NCBI RefSeq assembly: GCF_014648175.1
Contig: NZ_BMQP01000015.1
Coordinates: 114,364 to 178,363, forward strand
Direction of reading: 5' to 3'
Length of the DNA stretch: 64,000 nt
From: Planobispora rosea
Lineage (GTDB): Bacteria; Actinomycetota; Actinomycetes; Streptosporangiales; Streptosporangiaceae
The translations under genes and the position numbers were made by a program. Below the pieces are notes generated by a model. It worked only from the letters and a program-made list of their open reading frames with translations, was not told the DNA's origin and searched no databases. Positions 1 to 8,235 of this stretch are shown here, piece by piece. The stretch's first letter is position 1, and every line of letters starts with the position of its first letter.

Positions 1-52
1 CCGGCGCCGGTACGGCGGGCGGCCCGGTGAGCGGCCCCGGGTGGAACGGGGA

Positions 53-667
53 TCAGTCCGAGGACCGGGCGGCGGTCGTGACTGCTTCGGCGATCTGGGC
101 GTAGGTCCGCCGAAGGGTGCCGGGGTCGGTGAGGACCGCCAGGGCGGCCACGTCGTGTGCGGCGTAGGCGTAGCGCAGCGCATCCTGGTGCAGGCCGATC
201 GCGCGCTGCCCGTGTCCCCGTTCATCTTCCACATCGGCCGGTGCCCCCCAGACCCTCTCCAGCGCCCAGGCCAGGATCGACACCGTCGCGGGCTCCGCGT
301 CGGTGCCGCGCACCGCCTCGGCGATCTGCCGCAGCCCCGGTGCCACCACCCCGGCCACCGCCTGCGAACGGTCCCGAACCAGCACCTGCTCCAGCAGCCC
401 GCATGCCTGATCCCACTCCCGCAGCCGCAGCAGGTACGGCACCGCCGCCGGCCCGGCACGCACCACCAGCGGCCCGAACTCCTGTCCCTCCTCCCCCGCC
501 ATCACCTGGGCGAACACCGCCTGCCAGAAGGCCGTGAAACGCCGGTCGCCGACGCCGAGCCGTACCTCGTGATCGGTCAGGAACTTGCCCCCGGCCTCGC
601 GGAGCGTCCACCGCCACTGCTCCGGGCTCCGGAAGTCATGGACCTCGGGATGCAGTTCTCCGGCCAC
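53..667 (-). CDS. hypothetical helical (TPR-like) protein
   Basis: A 204-residue protein that I do not recognise. The composition is rich in Ala, Leu, Glu and Arg, with helix-forming stretches around residues 75-130 that resemble tetratricopeptide-type helical pairs (LREWDQACGLLEQVLVRD). There is no signal peptide or membrane segment, so a cytosolic scaffold role is possible but unproven. The GTG start at 667 is supported by a GAGGTGG ribosome binding site about six bases upstream. It is transcribed towards the left window edge, away from the SpoIIE-type phosphatase gene. The 237 bases separating the two genes hold their divergent control regions; I see no consensus promoter there. Confidence 0.55.
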   Translation of the reverse strand: MAGELHPEVHDFRSPEQWRWTLREAGGKFLTDHEVRLGVGDRRFTAFWQAVFAQVMAGEEGQEFGPLVVRAGPAAVPYLLRLREWDQACGLLEQVLVRDRSQAVAGVVAPGLRQIAEAVRGTDAEPATVSILAWALERVWGAPADVEDERGHGQRAIGLHQDALRYAYAAHDVAALAVLTDPGTLRRTYAQIAEAVTTAARSSD

Positions 668-905
668 GGCACCACCTCAGGAGGAGGGCTTTCCAGCGAT
701 GCTGAATCTTCGCCACTCGGTGTGCGCAGAACATTCACATGCGTAATGAAGCACCCCACCGACCGGCGTCCCGGCCCCGCAGTCGTACGGAGATCACCGT
801 CCTCGAAGTGATCGAAAGCCCATCCGGGGGGCAGCACTCCCCAAGAATGATCCCCGCGTGGAAGGCAGCGGATAGGGTGGGGAGAAATCAACCGAAGGGC
901 GCCGT

Positions 906-2408
906 ATGTCAGGAACGCGCGCGACGGGCGATGCGGCCCACTCCGCCGTCGGCCGCCCCCTCCTCCCTCCTGACCATCCCGTCACCCCGGACGAGCAGCC
1001 CGGTCATCCCTCCGCCGCGGGCAAGCTCTCCGACCGTTCCGTCCTTGACGACCAGCAGCGGACCCGGTTCCTGCTGGAGGTCGGGGCACGTCTGTCGGCC
1101 TCGCTCAACCTGCACCGCTGCGCCCGCACCGCCGTCGATCTCGCCGTGCCGTTCCTGGCCGACGCCGCGCTGGTCGTGCTGCCGCCCGACGTCACCGGAC
1201 GCTCAACCTGGCTGCGCGCCACGGGCCACGCCGTGGACTCCACCGCGGGCCGCGCCGCGGATGGCCGGCCCCGGCCGCACGAGGGCGTGATCACGGCGGC
1301 CGACGCCGCCGAGGTGCCCGGCCTGACCGAGGCCCTGACCGGCTTCCCGCCGGTACCCAGCCGCTGGCTGGTTCCCGCCCAGGCGCCCGAGTGGCTGCTG
1401 CCTGAGGGGTACGGTCCCGCTGCACACCTGCTGGTGACCCCGTTGCCCGGCAACGGGGTCGCCGCCGGGGCGCTGCTGCTGGCCCGCGGACCCGGCGCCC
1501 CGGCTTTCGGAGACGAGACCGAGGCCCTGGTACGTGTCTTCGCGGCCCGGACGGGCGCAGCGATCTCGGCGGCCCTGCTCTACCGGGAACAGAGTTCCGT
1601 CAACCAGGTGCTGATCACCGGCCTGCTGCCGCCGCCCCTCCCCGAGCTGGACGGGGCGGAGCTGGCCGGGTCGCTGCGCGCCTCACAGGAGGCCACCCAG
1701 ATCGGCGGGGACTTCTACGACGTCTACCTCCCGGCTCCCACCGGCGACGGCGCCACCGGTGACGGCGCCACCGGTGACGGCGCCGCTCGCAACGGCGCCA
1801 TCGACGAGGACGGCGCCGCGGCGCTGGTGGCCCTGGGTGACGTGTGCGGCAAGGGAGCCCCGGCCGCCGTGCTGGCCGGACAGATCCGCCACTCCCTGCG
1901 AGCACTCATGCTGGTCGAGCGGCGTCCCGAACGGCTCGCCGAGCTGCTCAACCGCTTCCTCCTCGGCTTCCCGCCGCCCCGCTCCTTCGCCACCATGGTG
2001 CTGGCGGAGCTCCGCCCCGCCGCCGGGCGCCTGCGGGTCGGCCTGACCTCCGCGGGCCACCCGCCGCCGCTGATCCTGCGCCGCGACGGCACCGTGGAGG
2101 AGAGCTCCGCCCTCGGAACCCTGCTCGGCGTGTTCGACGACGTCACCGTGGCCTCCAGCGGCGTCGAACTGGCCCCCGGCGAACTGTGCCTGCTCTACAG
2201 CGACGGCATCACCGAGGCGTTCGGCGGCCCCACCGGCGGGGAGATGTACGGCGAGCACCGGCTCCAGGCCGCCCTGGCCACCTGCGCCGGCATGCCGGCC
2301 CGGGCGGTGGTGGAGCGGCTGGAGCAGCTCAGCACCGAGTGGCTGGCCGACCGCGGCGGGACCCACGACGACCGGGCACTACTGGTCATCCAGGCGAGGA
2401 CGCGGTGA
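906..2408 (+). CDS. GAF domain-containing SpoIIE-type PP2C protein phosphatase
   Basis: A 500-residue cytosolic serine/threonine phosphatase of the SpoIIE/RsbU type, expected to dephosphorylate an anti-sigma-factor antagonist or similar target with Mn/Mg. Residues about 50-225 look like a GAF sensory domain. The PP2C domain follows, with metal-binding motifs GGDFYDVY (residue 267 on), LGDVCGKG (310 on), TSAGHPPP (about 381 on), SDGITEAF (about 431 on) and a final HDDRALLV. A low-complexity insertion of TGDGA units encoded by a 15-bp tandem repeat lies between the first two metal motifs, a position where loops are tolerated. ATG at 906 follows GAAGGGC. Its TGA stop overlaps the GTG start of the next gene, so it is translationally coupled to the cobalamin-binding protein, which suggests sensor and output act together. 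Confidence 0.9.
   Translation: MSGTRATGDAAHSAVGRPLLPPDHPVTPDEQPGHPSAAGKLSDRSVLDDQQRTRFLLEVGARLSASLNLHRCARTAVDLAVPFLADAALVVLPPDVTGRSTWLRATGHAVDSTAGRAADGRPRPHEGVITAADAAEVPGLTEALTGFPPVPSRWLVPAQAPEWLLPEGYGPAAHLLVTPLPGNGVAAGALLLARGPGAPAFGDETEALVRVFAARTGAAISAALLYREQSSVNQVLITGLLPPPLPELDGAELAGSLRASQEATQIGGDFYDVYLPAPTGDGATGDGATGDGAARNGAIDEDGAAALVALGDVCGKGAPAAVLAGQIRHSLRALMLVERRPERLAELLNRFLLGFPPPRSFATMVLAELRPAAGRLRVGLTSAGHPPPLILRRDGTVEESSALGTLLGVFDDVTVASSGVELAPGELCLLYSDGITEAFGGPTGGEMYGEHRLQAALATCAGMPARAVVERLEQLSTEWLADRGGTHDDRALLVIQARTR
1740..1799 (+). repeat. 15-bp in-frame tandem repeat
   Basis: Three near-identical copies of a 15-base unit (ACCGGTGACGGCGCC) starting at 1740, 1755 and 1770, plus a decayed fourth. 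They encode TGDGA repeats inside the PP2C domain of the phosphatase gene, and copy number could vary without shifting the frame. Confidence 0.85.
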
Positions 2409-3427
2409 CCCCCATCTCCGAGACCGTGATCGACCGCTACCTGAAGCTGGCCGGTCTGGCCGACGAGTACGGCGCCATCGACCTGGCCCTCGAGCTCCTG
2501 GGCCGCGGCGTCCCCGCCGAGGCCGTCCTGCTGGACCTCGTCGCCCCCGCCCAGGCACGCGTCGGTGAACTGTGGGCCGCCGACGAGTGGTCGGTGGCCC
2601 GTGAGCACGCGGCCACCGCCGTCAGCGACCGGGTCGTCGCCGCCGTCGCCGCGCACGCGCGACCCCGGCCCACCCGGGAGCGGATCATCGTGACCTGCCC
2701 GGACGGCGAGTACCACGCGCTGCCCGCCCGGCTGCTGGCCGAGGTCCTGCGACTGCGCGGCTGGCAGGTCGACTTCCTGGGGGCCAGCGTCCCGGACGCC
2801 CACCTGATCACCTACCTCCACCAGACCGGCCCCGAGGCGGTCGCGCTCAGTTGCACCCTGCCCACCCGTCTGCCCCGCGCCCACGCCACGCTCACCGCCT
2901 GCCGGTCCGTCGGCGTGCCGGTCCTGGCCGGCGGGCGCGGCTTCGGCCCCGGCGGCCACCGCGCCTTCCTGCTGGGTGCCGACGCGTGGGCGCCCAGCGC
3001 CCGCCCGGCCGCCGACCGCCTCGACCGGGGACTGCCCTCGTTCCCGCCGCAGCCACCGGTCATGAAGCACCTCGCCGACGAGGAGTACACCTCTCTGGCC
3101 GGCCGGCGCGGAGACCTGCTGGCCCGGGTGATGCGGGCGCTGGGCGCCGCCTATCCGCCGATGGCCTCCTACGACGTCCGGCAGTTGGAGGCCACCGCCG
3201 AGGACCTCGCCCACTACGCCGACTTCCTCGCCGCGGCGCTGTACGTCGACGACAGCACGCTGTTCACCGACTTCGTCACCTGGACGGCCGGGGTGCTGCG
3301 GGCGCGCGGGGTGCCGGCCGGAGCCGTACGGGCGGCGCTGGACGTCTTCGCCGGCGAACTGCGTGAATTCCCCCGCGCCCGCCGCTTCCTCTCCGAGGCC
3401 GCCGCCGCTCTCACCTGCCCGGCGTAA
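2405..3427 (+). CDS. cobalamin (B12)-binding sensor protein, CarH-like
   Basis: A 340-residue protein with the module order of a B12 photoreceptor. A helical bundle carries W57-x9-E67-H68, the exact Wx9EH signature of the adenosylcobalamin light sensor CarH. A Rossmann-type B12 domain follows with DGEYH (H104 as candidate lower axial ligand); the Trp-to-His distance of 47 residues is almost that of CarH (46). The residue after W57 is Ala, so the upper axial His of Thermus CarH is absent, as in several non-CarH relatives. The C-terminal 100 residues are helical and not recognised; there is no MerR-type DNA-binding domain. GTG at 2405 overlaps the upstream stop (GTGA), giving strict coupling to the SpoIIE-type phosphatase. 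I infer a light- or B12-responsive input to that phosphatase. Confidence 0.8.
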   Translation: MTPISETVIDRYLKLAGLADEYGAIDLALELLGRGVPAEAVLLDLVAPAQARVGELWAADEWSVAREHAATAVSDRVVAAVAAHARPRPTRERIIVTCPDGEYHALPARLLAEVLRLRGWQVDFLGASVPDAHLITYLHQTGPEAVALSCTLPTRLPRAHATLTACRSVGVPVLAGGRGFGPGGHRAFLLGADAWAPSARPAADRLDRGLPSFPPQPPVMKHLADEEYTSLAGRRGDLLARVMRALGAAYPPMASYDVRQLEATAEDLAHYADFLAAALYVDDSTLFTDFVTWTAGVLRARGVPAGAVRAALDVFAGELREFPRARRFLSEAAAALTCPA

Positions 3428-3472
3428 CCGCCACTCGCCGGTCCGGCGGAGCGGAGTATCCGGAGGATCGCT

Positions 3473-3808
3473 CTATGACGAAGTGTCGATCCGCTTCGTC
3501 TTCCTCCCGATCCAGGACAGATACCCGGCGCTTCCCGTGACGATCGGTGTCGCGATGATCTCCGGGGTGTCATACGGGTGATTCGCCGTGATGTGCGCTT
3601 CCAGAGCGGGGAAGGCCTCGGCCGTCGTCTGGATGAGGAGCTGCCACTCCTCCACCTGCCTGACCCTCCCTTCCTCCCAGCGCACCGACTGGACCGGGCC
3701 CACGATCCGCACACAGGCGGCGAGCCGTGCCCCGGTAATGCTCCATGCCAGCTTCGTCCCGTTCCGATAACCCTTCACCGCCGTCTGGACCTGCAGATAC
3801 GTCGTCAT
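3473..3808 (-). CDS. cutA: divalent cation tolerance protein CutA
   Basis: A 111-residue protein matching the whole CutA family: an opening TTYLQVQTAV strand, RLAACVRIVGPV, the EEWQLLIQTT strand, and the signature HPYDTPEIIATPIVTGSAGYL near the C-terminus. CutA forms PII-like homotrimers and is linked to copper and other divalent ion tolerance, although its role in bacteria is unsettled. An 18-residue longer reading exists, but ATG at 3808 is preferred because the family begins there and an AAGGA ribosome binding site sits just upstream. It lies downstream of the NCS2 permease on the same strand but beyond a strong hairpin terminator, so it is probably expressed separately. Confidence 0.93.
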   Translation of the reverse strand: MTTYLQVQTAVKGYRNGTKLAWSITGARLAACVRIVGPVQSVRWEEGRVRQVEEWQLLIQTTAEAFPALEAHITANHPYDTPEIIATPIVTGSAGYLSWIGRKTKRIDTSS

Positions 3809-3928
3809 GGCCTGATCCTTCACGGCATCCGAAGATCGTCGAGACGGCACCACCCTAACCACGCGCCCTCCGTTCCGGGACGCGGGCGCCGATCGGACAT
3901 GAGCGGCAGCGCATCCATGCCGCCCAAA

Positions 3929-3969
3929 GGCCGTCGTGGTGGCCGCTCACGCCGGTCACCACGACGGCC
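3929..3969 (-). terminator. strong hairpin terminator after the NCS2 permease gene
   Basis: A 13-bp perfect stem (3929-3941 with 3957-3969), extendable inwards by two or three pairs, ends 9 bases after the permease stop. There is no clear U-tract, as is usual in actinomycetes. Confidence 0.75.
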
Positions 3970-3977
3970 TCCGGTTC

Positions 3978-5459
3978 TCAGCCCAGGCCGAGCAGGGCCT
4001 TGATCGGACCGAGGGCGAAGTAGACGACGAACAGGGCCGCGACCACCCACATCAGCGGGTGGACCTCACGGGCCTTGCCCTTGACCAGCTTGATCAGCAC
4101 GAAGGTGATGAACCCGGCGCCGATTCCGTTGGCGATGGAGTAGCTGAAGGGCATCAGCACGATCGTCAGGAACGCCGGGATGGCGATCTCGTAGTCGGTG
4201 AAGTCGATGTCACGGACCGAGGTCATCATCAGGAAGCCCACCACGACCAACGCCGGGGCGGCGGCCTCGTGGGGGACGATGCCGACCAGCGGCGAGACGA
4301 AGATGGCCAGCAGGAACAGCACTCCGGTGACCACGCTGGCCAGGCCGGTGCGCGCGCCCTCGCCGACACCCGCGGCCGACTCGATGTAGGTGGTGTTGGA
4401 GGAGACCGAGCCGGCGCCGCCGGCCGCCGCGCCGATCGAGTCCACGAGCAGGATCTCGCGGGTGCGGGGAAGGGTTCCGTCCTCCCTGACCAGGCCCGCC
4501 TGTCCGCCGACGCCGACGATCGTGCCCATCGTGTCGAAGAAGTCGGTGATGAGCAGGGTGAAGATGAGCAGCAGGGCGATGACGGCGGAGACGGAGGCGA
4601 ACGCGCCGAACGGGTCGAACTCCCGGAACAGCACCAGCGGGTTGGTGAATCCGAAGATCTCCTCGGGCCACGTGGGCACGACGAGCCGCCAGCCGGCCGC
4701 GTTGGGCTCGTCGGGCGTCCCGGAGCCGCCGACCTGGGCGACGGCCTCGACGATGATCGCGAGGATCGTGGTGGCGACGATGCCGATCAGGATGGCGCCC
4801 TTCACTCTGCGGGCCACCAGCAGGGCGATCAGCAGCAGGCCGACCACGAACACGAAGATCGGCCAGCTGGTCAGGTTGCCGCCGATGCCGAGTTCGAGCG
4901 GTACGGCGGGCGCCTTGCGGACGAAACCGGCGTCCACGAAGCCGATCAGCGCGATGAACAGGCCGATGCCGACGCTGATCGCGGTCTTGAGCGGGGCCGG
5001 GATGGCGTTGAACACGGCCGTACGGAATCCGGTCAGCACCAGCAGGGCGATGATGACGCCCTCCAGGAAGACCAGGCCCATGGCCGACTCCCACGACATC
5101 TGGGTGGCGATGCCGAAGGTGACGAAGGCGTTGAGTCCCAGCCCCGCCGCCATGGCGAACGGAACCTTCCCGATGACACCCATCAGGATGCTGAGCACAC
5201 CGGCCACGAAGGCGGTGCCGGCGGCGACCAGGGGCACGTTCGGGGTGGTGCCGTCCCCGATGAACTGGCCCTGGGCGTCCGGGGCGGTGGCGATGATCAG
5301 GGGGTTGAGCACCACGATGTAGGCCATCGTGAAGAAGGTCGCGAAGCCGCCGCGGACCTCCTGCCCCACGCTGGAGCCACGTTCGGAGATATGGAAGAAA
5401 CGGTCAAGGAAGCTTATTCGGGATTTTTCGGGTATCCGGGATGCTTTAGTGTCACTCAC
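3978..5459 (-). CDS. NCS2 family purine permease (AzgA-like)
   Basis: A 493-residue inner-membrane transporter with about 12-14 hydrophobic segments. The N-terminus (FLDRFFHISERGSSVGQEV, then ATFFTMAYIVVLNP) and the motif AAGLGLNAFVTFGI are typical of the AzgA/PbuG branch of NCS2, which takes up guanine, hypoxanthine or adenine with protons. Further conserved stretches are ITDFFDTMGTIVGVGGQAG and SSNTTYIESAAGVGEGARTGLASV. The start is GTG at 5459, chosen from the family alignment; the ribosome binding site is weak. It is divergent from the DUF2530 gene, an arrangement I know from other actinomycetes. I looked for a purine riboswitch in the 130-base leader and saw none. Substrate choice cannot be read from the sequence. 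Confidence 0.9.
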   Translation of the reverse strand: MSDTKASRIPEKSRISFLDRFFHISERGSSVGQEVRGGFATFFTMAYIVVLNPLIIATAPDAQGQFIGDGTTPNVPLVAAGTAFVAGVLSILMGVIGKVPFAMAAGLGLNAFVTFGIATQMSWESAMGLVFLEGVIIALLVLTGFRTAVFNAIPAPLKTAISVGIGLFIALIGFVDAGFVRKAPAVPLELGIGGNLTSWPIFVFVVGLLLIALLVARRVKGAILIGIVATTILAIIVEAVAQVGGSGTPDEPNAAGWRLVVPTWPEEIFGFTNPLVLFREFDPFGAFASVSAVIALLLIFTLLITDFFDTMGTIVGVGGQAGLVREDGTLPRTREILLVDSIGAAAGGAGSVSSNTTYIESAAGVGEGARTGLASVVTGVLFLLAIFVSPLVGIVPHEAAAPALVVVGFLMMTSVRDIDFTDYEIAIPAFLTIVLMPFSYSIANGIGAGFITFVLIKLVKGKAREVHPLMWVVAALFVVYFALGPIKALLGLG

Positions 5460-5591
5460 GGACGCAGGGTGACAGGGAGATTCTTATGCCGGAAGACCCG
5501 CGTCACGAATGGTGATCGGATCGCAACCGATCCGCGCCCTCACACCGTCCGTTTTGCGAGTAGTGAGGTTCCGTCGCCTACCCTGGATCGT

Positions 5592-5948
5592 GTGAACCAG
5601 CCTCACCGTCAGGATCTCCAGCCGCTGAAGACCAACGATACGGCGACGATCCTCGCGGGCATGGCCCTGTGGGCGGTCGCCCTGGTCGTGCTCCTGATCC
5701 TCCAGCCGGACCCGGAGGACCGCTGGTGGATCTGGACGTGCCTGTCGGGCATCGGTCTCGGAGTCTTCGGCCTCTGGTACGTCAGGCGGCGCGACCGCCG
5801 CGGCTCGCCCCCGCCCGCCCGGGAGGAGCCGATCGAACCCGCCACGGCGATCCCGTCCTCCCGGGAGGAGCCGATCAAGCCCGCGACGGCGGGCCCGCCC
5901 GCTCCCCCGGCGCCGTCGGCCTCCGACGCCGCCGGTTCCGCGTCCTGA
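5592..5948 (+). CDS. DUF2530 domain membrane protein
   Basis: A 118-residue protein. PLKTNDTATILAGMALWAVALV, then WWIWTCLSGIGLGVFGLWYVRRR, is the DUF2530 signature: two membrane helices separated by a short acidic loop and followed by a basic stop-transfer stretch. The C-terminal 45 residues are a Pro/Ala-rich tail with a repeated REEPI(E/K)PATA element. Function unknown. GTG at 5592 is chosen because the family begins right before PLKTND; a much longer upstream reading is only antisense to the permease. A strong terminator follows directly. Confidence 0.85.
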   Translation: MNQPHRQDLQPLKTNDTATILAGMALWAVALVVLLILQPDPEDRWWIWTCLSGIGLGVFGLWYVRRRDRRGSPPPAREEPIEPATAIPSSREEPIKPATAGPPAPPAPSASDAAGSAS

Positions 5949-5962
5949 ATCCCGCCGAGCGC

Positions 5963-6012
5963 CACGGGTGCGGAATGGCGGCCCCGTACCGGGCCCGCCA
6001 CCCGCACCCGTG
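5963..6012 (+). terminator. long hairpin terminator after DUF2530 gene
   Basis: An 11-bp outer stem (5963-5973 with 6002-6012) encloses an inner 6-bp stem (5976-5981 with 5995-6000). It lies 14 bases after the DUF2530 stop. From 6013 to 6217 I see no gene or clear element. Confidence 0.75.
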
Positions 6013-6217
6013 ACAACGGATCCGGGGAGTCTCAGACGGTGAACTGCTCCACGATGCCGTATCGGTCTCATGCGTCGAGCGCGTTCGCGCCCGCAATGCG
6101 ACCATCGGCAGGGCCGGCCACGGGGTGGGTGGAATCACTCCACGGATGGCCTCGGATGGCCCTGTCCCTCCATCCGGTGTGTCCCGGATCTCGAAGAGGG
6201 CATCGCCGGACGGGCTC

Positions 6218-6859
6218 TCACCTGTGGGGATGGACGTGCGCGCAGTCGATCCAATAGTGCTCTCCGGGGTGCTGGCATTCGAAGTACGCCTTCTCGCAGT
6301 TGCACAGGCACTGCAGGTCATGTGGATCTCTGCACCGGACAAGGCAGGTCGCCCTCTTGCTGGCGCACGAGGAGGAGACCCCGCCGGGAGAGGATCCCCG
6401 TACGTCGATGGGCGCACCCGTCGCGTAGTCGATGTACATGCCGGTGGCTGCCGTGCGGGTGTCCAGGTACACACGGGGTGCGTAGTCGTCCGCGACGGGG
6501 ACCGCGCGAAGCGCCCACTCCCTGCTGTCCGGCCCCGGAAGGGAACCGGTTGCCCGCTGCCTGCTCGGGTCGGTGAACTGCCTGACGACATCGGCCAGGG
6601 TCGGATCCGCAAAGTTCACCTGCACCACCGACAGGCGCTTGCCGCAGCACCAGTGATCCTCGTCTGTCGTGGTGAGTGATTCGATCGCCTCCTTGGGCAA
6701 CACCACCGACACCGCGCACTGGCACCCTCCGCCCGGCAGGTACGGGGTGACCTTTACCTTGCCGGGCTGATCCGCGACGGCCTCGATCGTCGCCCGGATG
6801 CCCTGGGGCTGCTCCTGGTTCGCCAGGAGATCGTCGATGGAGATTCGCTTGCCGGACAT
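6218..6859 (-). CDS. orphan Cys-rich protein
   Basis: A 213-residue protein that I cannot assign to a family. ATG at 6859 is decided by an optimal GGAGG ribosome binding site eight bases upstream; a 15-residue longer reading lacks one. There is no signal peptide or membrane helix. It has 12 cysteines: C46, C48, C71, C72 in the N-terminal half, and eight (C165, C172, C176, C184, C186, C188, C195, C206) packed into the last 49 residues together with five histidines and an HPHR end. This spacing suggests a metal-binding or disulfide-rich C-terminal module behind an ordinary globular domain. It stands alone, with non-coding gaps of about 200 and 270 bases on its two sides, so the context gives no function. 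Confidence 0.7.
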   Translation of the reverse strand: MSGKRISIDDLLANQEQPQGIRATIEAVADQPGKVKVTPYLPGGGCQCAVSVVLPKEAIESLTTTDEDHWCCGKRLSVVQVNFADPTLADVVRQFTDPSRQRATGSLPGPDSREWALRAVPVADDYAPRVYLDTRTAATGMYIDYATGAPIDVRGSSPGGVSSSCASKRATCLVRCRDPHDLQCLCNCEKAYFECQHPGEHYWIDCAHVHPHR

Positions 6860-7129
6860 CACAACCTCCGGATTCCCGGCGACCTGGAGTGACAACGACC
6901 GCATTCACGGTAACAAGGCGCGCGTCACCGGGACAGGGGCCGGGGCCTCATGCCCATCGCGCCGGCTCACAGGGCGTCGTTTCCTTCTGATCCCGCGGGG
7001 CCGGTCCTTCGGGAGGGGCCGGTCAGCGCCCGGCGTGGTGTCAGCTCACCGCCTTTCGATGCGGTGCTCATCGACGTCATGCTCCCTGTGCCGGGTTTTT
7101 GTGATCATGATGCTGACAGCGGGCGGGGT

Positions 7130-7948
<819 letters not shown>

Positions 7949-8029
7949 GTGTGGCTCCTTGCGCCCGGCGCATCCGGAGGTGCTGTGCGGGCGGTCGATA
8001 CGGCGTGGGAGGCGGGGAGGGCCGCAGGC

Positions 8030-8113
8030 TCAGCGCGGTTCCCGGATGCGGACCACGTCGCCCGCGGGGTCGCGGAGGGCGCACAGGAAGCCGGTGTGGA
8101 TGGCGATGTCCAT
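8030..8113 (-). pseudogene. internally deleted VOC family remnant
   Basis: A 27-residue reading frame joins a typical VOC start (MDIAIHTGFL) directly to a typical VOC end (CALRDPAGDVVRIREPR). In the actinobacterial family I know, these two ends are separated by roughly 100 residues, so the centre appears to have been deleted in frame. The frame is open, but such a peptide cannot form a VOC fold. ATG at 8113 and an earlier in-frame ATG at 8128 are both possible. Confidence 0.55.
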
Positions 8114-8235
8114 ACAAGTGATGTTCATACAGGTAACGCTAGGGAGGGCCCGGGGACGCACGCTTCTCGATTCCTGATCGATCCGCCGCCTGCTCCGCCA
8201 CGCAGCGCGGCGGACCCCCTCCGATCCTCGGCCGC

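Noticed and set aside
1844..2404. Upstream extension of the cobalamin-binding protein reading
   Set aside because: It overlaps the phosphatase domain in another frame; the GTGA-coupled start at 2405 matches the domain start.
5460..5591. Possible purine riboswitch before the NCS2 permease
   Set aside because: I could not find the conserved loop and junction sequences in the 130-base leader.
3936..5948. 670-residue open reading on the plus strand across the NCS2 permease gene
   Set aside because: Its sequence up to about 5590 is antisense to a clear transporter and is Asp/Glu/His/Gln-rich, typical of shadow frames in GC-rich DNA; only the DUF2530 end is real.
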